Below, one piece after another: positions 58,785-64,000 of a stretch of 64,000 nucleotides of DNA (the first letter of the stretch is position 1; each line of letters opens with the position of its first letter). The DNA comes from CAZWLY01 sp964634465 (GTDB lineage: Bacteria; Desulfobacterota; Desulfarculia; G963662305). The translations under genes and the position numbers were made by a program. The notes below the pieces were generated by a model. The model was not told the DNA's origin. It did no database searches and was given only the letters and a program-made list of their open reading frames with translations. The stretch is from positions 1 through 64,000 of the forward strand of contig CAZWLY010000007.1 in assembly GCA_964634465.1 (NCBI GenBank), given 5' to 3'.

Positions 58785-60485
58785 CTAGTCGATCAAGGCG
58801 GCGGTCAGCCGGTCGATGCCCGAGATCGGGTCGTCGCCGAGGTCGAACCGGATGACCCGGCGGCCGGCCTGGACCAAGGCCTGGCCGTCGCCCAGGGCCT
58901 GGGCCGTCTTGAGCAGGCCGAAGGACATCTTCGAGCTCTCCGAGCCCGGCTCGTCAGGGATCGGCGCGTCCGGACCGGCCTGGCTGGTGAGCTGGATGAA
59001 CAATCCCTTTCCAGCGTCGCCCTTGTGGAGCTGGCCGGTGGAGTGCAAGAACCGCGGCCCGTAGCCCACGGTCACGGCCAATCTGGTCAGTTCCCGCAAG
59101 TGGTCGCGCAGTTCCTGAAGAGCCCGGTCGGCGGCCGCGTCGGGCTGCAGGTAGGCCTGGACGGCGACGTAGGCTCCGGGTTCGGGCCGGGCCAAAAAGT
59201 TTTTCAGGGCCTGGGCCAAGTTGCCGCCCTCGACCTGGCCGAAGGCCTCGATTCCGTCCTCCCTCAAGGCCGCCTCCTGGGCGGGCAGGGCTCCGCTCTC
59301 CTGGTAGTCGGTCACCATCTGCCGGGCCAGTTTCTTGGCCGACTCGACGTTGGGCTGGTCAAAGGGGTTGATGCCCAGGAGATGCCCGGCCACGGCGGTG
59401 GCCATCTCCCACAGGAAGAACTGACCGCCCAGGGCATAGGCGTTCTCGATCTCGTAGCGGACCACCGGCTGGCCCGAGGCCTCCAGGGCGTCCACGGCCC
59501 GGTCGTGGCTGTCGTCGCCGGCGAGCTTGAGGTAGACGATCAGTCGGTCCTCGCCGTAGAGCTCGGGCGGGCCGACTCTCTCGCCGACCACGGGCAGGAC
59601 GCCGACGCCCTCCTTGCCCGTCGATTCGGCGATGAGCTGCTCCACCCAATCGCCGAAGGGGGCGATGGGCGGCGAGAGGATCAGGGTCAGCTTGTCCCGG
59701 CCAGCCTTGGCCAACTCGGCCACGACCGCGCCCAGCCAGGCCCCCGGCGAGGTCTCCGGCGGCCGGCTCGGGGCGCACTCGTCGGCCGCGCCGCGGGCGC
59801 TGGTCAGGAGAGCGTCCAGGTTGACCCCGATCAAGCCGCCCGGAACCAGGCCGAAGTGGGACAGGGCCGAATATCGGCCGCCGATGTCGGGGTCGTTCAA
59901 GAAGGTTCGCCAGAAGCCGAGCTCTTCGGCCGTCGCCGCCAGGCCGGAGTCGGGATCGGTGATGGCGGCGAAGACGCCTCCGGCCGCTTCGGTTCCCATG
60001 GCCGCCGCGGCCCGGTTGTAGAAGTACTTGAAAAACGACAGCGGCTCGACGGTGGAGCCGGACTTGGAGCAGACCAGGTGCAGGGTCGCGGCCGGGTCGT
60101 GGCGCTCGGCCGCGGCCAGAACCGCGCCGGGGTCGGTGGAGTCGAGAACCGTCAGCTCCAGACAACCCTCGGCCGGGCCGAACACCTTGGCCAGCACCTC
60201 CGGGGCCAGGCTGGAGCCGCCCATGCCCATGAGCAGGACTCGGGTCAGACCCCGCTCGGCCGCCCGTCGGGCGAAGTCCCTGATCTTATCGACCTTCTCC
60301 ACCATGACCTCGATGGTATCGAGCCAGCCCAGGCGATTGGTTATTTCGGCCGGCTCCGGCTTCCAGACGGTGTGATCCCTGGCCCAGATCCGGGCCATGA
60401 TCCGCTCTTCGGCCATCTTGTCCAGAGCACGTTTCACCGCCTGGCCGTAGGGCCCCAGGTTGCCGCCGCCCAGCGTTGCGATCAC
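58785..60485 (-). CDS. pgi: Glucose-6-phosphate isomerase
   Basis: This 566-residue SIS-fold isomerase has LMGMGGSSLAPEVL and HLVCSKSGSTVEPLSFFKYF, with GINPFDQPNVESAKK-type motif and the C-terminal Lys/His region. The sequence style matches the isomerase half of bifunctional transaldolase/isomerase proteins, here without the transaldolase part. It converts glucose 6-phosphate and fructose 6-phosphate. GTG 60485 has AAGGAGGA 7 bases upstream and is better than a start at 60533. Confidence 0.92.
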   Translation of the reverse strand: MIATLGGGNLGPYGQAVKRALDKMAEERIMARIWARDHTVWKPEPAEITNRLGWLDTIEVMVEKVDKIRDFARRAAERGLTRVLLMGMGGSSLAPEVLAKVFGPAEGCLELTVLDSTDPGAVLAAAERHDPAATLHLVCSKSGSTVEPLSFFKYFYNRAAAAMGTEAAGGVFAAITDPDSGLAATAEELGFWRTFLNDPDIGGRYSALSHFGLVPGGLIGVNLDALLTSARGAADECAPSRPPETSPGAWLGAVVAELAKAGRDKLTLILSPPIAPFGDWVEQLIAESTGKEGVGVLPVVGERVGPPELYGEDRLIVYLKLAGDDSHDRAVDALEASGQPVVRYEIENAYALGGQFFLWEMATAVAGHLLGINPFDQPNVESAKKLARQMVTDYQESGALPAQEAALREDGIEAFGQVEGGNLAQALKNFLARPEPGAYVAVQAYLQPDAAADRALQELRDHLRELTRLAVTVGYGPRFLHSTGQLHKGDAGKGLFIQLTSQAGPDAPIPDEPGSESSKMSFGLLKTAQALGDGQALVQAGRRVIRFDLGDDPISGIDRLTAALID

Positions 60486-60732
60486 CGCTCGTCCTCCTTG
60501 CGGGTGATAGGATTCGCCCGAAAAATATATCATAGCCCGGTCCGTTTCGACAGACTGGAGACCGATTTAATTCCCGCCGGCCGTGGCCTTGAGTCCAGCC
60601 AGAGGCTATAATAGTCACGCGTGCGACGCCGAATGCGCTGTCACCCGCTCGCCAAAAATCACTGCTCTGGCGCCTGACGCCGCAGCCCGGAAGCCTGAAC
60701 TTCGGTCGCCGATCGACCAGGGAGCTTGACCG
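60486..60732. promoter_or_regulatory. Divergent promoter region of pgi and tkt
   Basis: For tkt, TATAAT stands at 60607-60612 with no good -35. For pgi, TATGAT is visible on the minus strand at 60534-60529, also with a weak -35. The two operons may be activated or share a regulator here. No clear operator repeat is seen. Confidence 0.4.
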
Positions 60733-62781
<2,049 letters not shown>

Positions 62782-62790
62782 GGAGGCAGC

Positions 62791-62823
62791 GATGAGGATC
62801 GGCCTGGAGGAGCTCTGCGGGTG
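62791..62823 (+). other. Ten-codon ORF after tkt
   Basis: ATG 62791, preceded by GGGAGG, opens a reading frame of ten codons (MRIGLEELCG) that ends in TGA. It could be a leader peptide, a start-coupling device for the next gene, or the remnant of a lost gene. No homology is visible. Confidence 0.35.
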
Positions 62824-62882
62824 AGGATCCGGCCGGCAAGCGCCCCGCTCGCCTTCCGAGCGGCGGCGAGGGAGGCCTCCGA

Positions 62883-63988
62883 TTGACCGAGACATCCGCC
62901 TACGTCCGAGACGTCGTCGCCGCCCACTATGACCTCGGGCGGCTGGTCCGGGTCGAGCCGATCGAGCGGGGGTATGTCAACGTCAGCCACTTCCTGGAGA
63001 CGATCCGCTCCGGCCGGACCCAGCGCTACGTCCTGCGCCGTTATCGGGACGGGGCCGAATTGAATCGAGTCCGGTTCGAGCACGCTTTGCTGGCCGAACT
63101 GGAGCGAAAGAAGTTCGATCTGGCCCCCCGCCTCGTCCCGACCAGAGCCGGCCGCACCTACGTCGAAATCGTCGAGCCGGGGCCGGCCAGCGGCCGGCGG
63201 GCGACCTACCTGGCCCTGTTCGGTTACCTGGAGGGCGAGGACAGCTACACCTGGGATCGACCCGACTTGACCGAACCGGAATTGGCCGAGGCGGCCAAGA
63301 CGCTGGCCGCCTATCACCGGGCGATAAGCGGCTGGAGCCCGCCCGAACCCGATCCGGGTCCGACGGTTGACGACGCCCTGTCGTCCCTGGCCGAAGCCTG
63401 GTCCGGGTTTGAGGCCGACGCCTCCCGATCCGCCTTCGAGGCCTGTTTCCTGGAACACGAAGCCGGTCTTCTGGACCTGGCCGCCGGCGTGGTCGAGGCC
63501 CTGGCCGAACGGCCGGGCGACGCCTTGCCCCGCCTGGTCGTTCACGGCGATTACCATCCCGGCAACCTCAGGTTCCGGGCGGGCGGGGTGGTCGGCCTGC
63601 TGGACTTCGATTGGGCCAGGGTGGACGCCCGGTGCTTCGACGTCGGGTTGGCCTTGACCTATTTTGCTCCCGGTGGGACGAGGGAGACGATCGGCTGTTG
63701 GACCTCAACCGCCTCGCCGTTTTCCTGGCCGCCTATCAGCGCGGGGCCCTGGCCGATCGAGACCGGGATTTCGCCGGAGCGCTCAGCGAAGCGGAGCTGG
63801 CCCTTTTGCCGGAGATGATCCAGGCCGGCAACCTCTACGTCGTCTCCTGGACGGTGACCGATTACTTCATCCGCCGCCCCGACCCAGAGGAATACCTCCG
63901 CTACCTGGACCACGGCGTCAGGTTGGCCCGCTGGCTGAGCCGCCGCCGTCCCGAGACGGCCGAAGCCATCGCCCGGCATCGGGTTTAG
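62883..63988 (+). pseudogene. Aminoglycoside phosphotransferase (APH)-family kinase with frameshift
   Basis: The first frame (62883 on, TTG start after GAGGGAGG) holds a normal APH fold: VVHGDYHPGNLRF (catalytic Asp) and GLLDFDWARVD (metal Asp). Near 63665 the coherent sequence jumps to the next frame, which reads RWDEGDDRLLDLNRLAVFLAAYQRG and on to the stop at 63988. One base missing in the CCC/GGTGGG run explains it. Read together it is about 368 codons, a full-length member of the homoserine kinase-like/phosphotransferase group. This may be a sequencing or assembly error. The substrate is unknown. Confidence 0.8.
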
Positions 63989-64000
63989 ACCAAAACCACT

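Noticed and set aside
57558..60611. A 1017-codon plus-strand open frame opposite glk and pgi
   Set aside because: It is a mirror of the biased codon use of glk and pgi and has no start context or motifs.

Overview
The window is high-GC, gene-dense bacterial DNA. It carries a full lipid A / outer-membrane assembly operon, so the cell is Gram-negative. It also carries several oxygen-sensitive ferredoxin-linked enzymes: a tungsten-type aldehyde:ferredoxin oxidoreductase, two 2-oxoacid:ferredoxin oxidoreductases, an FrhB-type Fe-S flavoprotein, radical SAM and DUF3786 proteins. Together with LpxI in place of LpxH, this points to an anaerobic member of the Desulfobacterota (former Deltaproteobacteria). 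The genus cannot be told from the sequence alone.

Layout. (1) 83-5381, minus strand: an arsenic/metalloid resistance operon reading arsR - ArsP-type permease - MFS transporter (broken by an in-frame stop) - small thioredoxin - DGC Cys-rich protein - ACR3-type efflux pump - Fe-S protein. Two operator-like inverted repeats share the same core and spacing. (2) 5445-6947: a decayed IS3-family element inserted into a gene that is itself broken. (3) 7099-26675, plus strand: one long run lysS-lolC-lolD-bamA-skp-lpxD-fabZ-lpxA-lpxI-gnnA-like-lpxB-msbA-lptF-lptG-waaA-[lpxK::waaF fusion], mostly with overlaps or gaps of a few bases, followed by a convergent waaC-like gene. It covers lipid A synthesis from the first acylation onward, Kdo and heptose addition, export, and outer-membrane protein and lipoprotein assembly. 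lpxC, lpxH and lptA-E are not here.

(4) 27877-39806: a secreted subtilisin-like protease; a minus-strand group (DUF1178, radical SAM, TIM-barrel, DUF3786, secreted protein); an orphan AbrB-type regulator behind an AT-rich promoter region; a polysaccharide deacetylase-FemAB fusion; an ADP-ribosylglycohydrolase; and a secreted TPR protein. (5) 39929-53262, plus strand: yggT-yggU; an RpiR regulator with an acyl-CoA dehydrogenase; a GntR/FCD regulator; a FAD oxidoreductase; then AOR - MoaD-like - Kor alpha - Kor beta/gamma - MetE-like; then thioesterase - cupin - isochorismatase-like hydrolase. (6) 53323-60485, minus strand: pgi - glk - remnant of pgl - FrhB-like - iorA - iorB - unknown gene. (7) 60733-63988, plus strand: transketolase and a phosphotransferase gene with a frameshift.

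Functionally, regions 5 and 6 suggest oxidation of 2-oxoacids and aldehydes (amino-acid or peptide breakdown) to acyl-CoA and reduced ferredoxin, placed beside upper sugar metabolism. The strongest unexplained non-coding signal is an interspersed repeat family in three copies (34427-34530, 40641-40752, 43891-44040). Each copy ends in one or more degenerate 16-18 bp units. Other points of note are the LpxK::WaaF fusion, the deacetylase::FemAB fusion and the GnnA-like oxidoreductase inside the lipid A operon.
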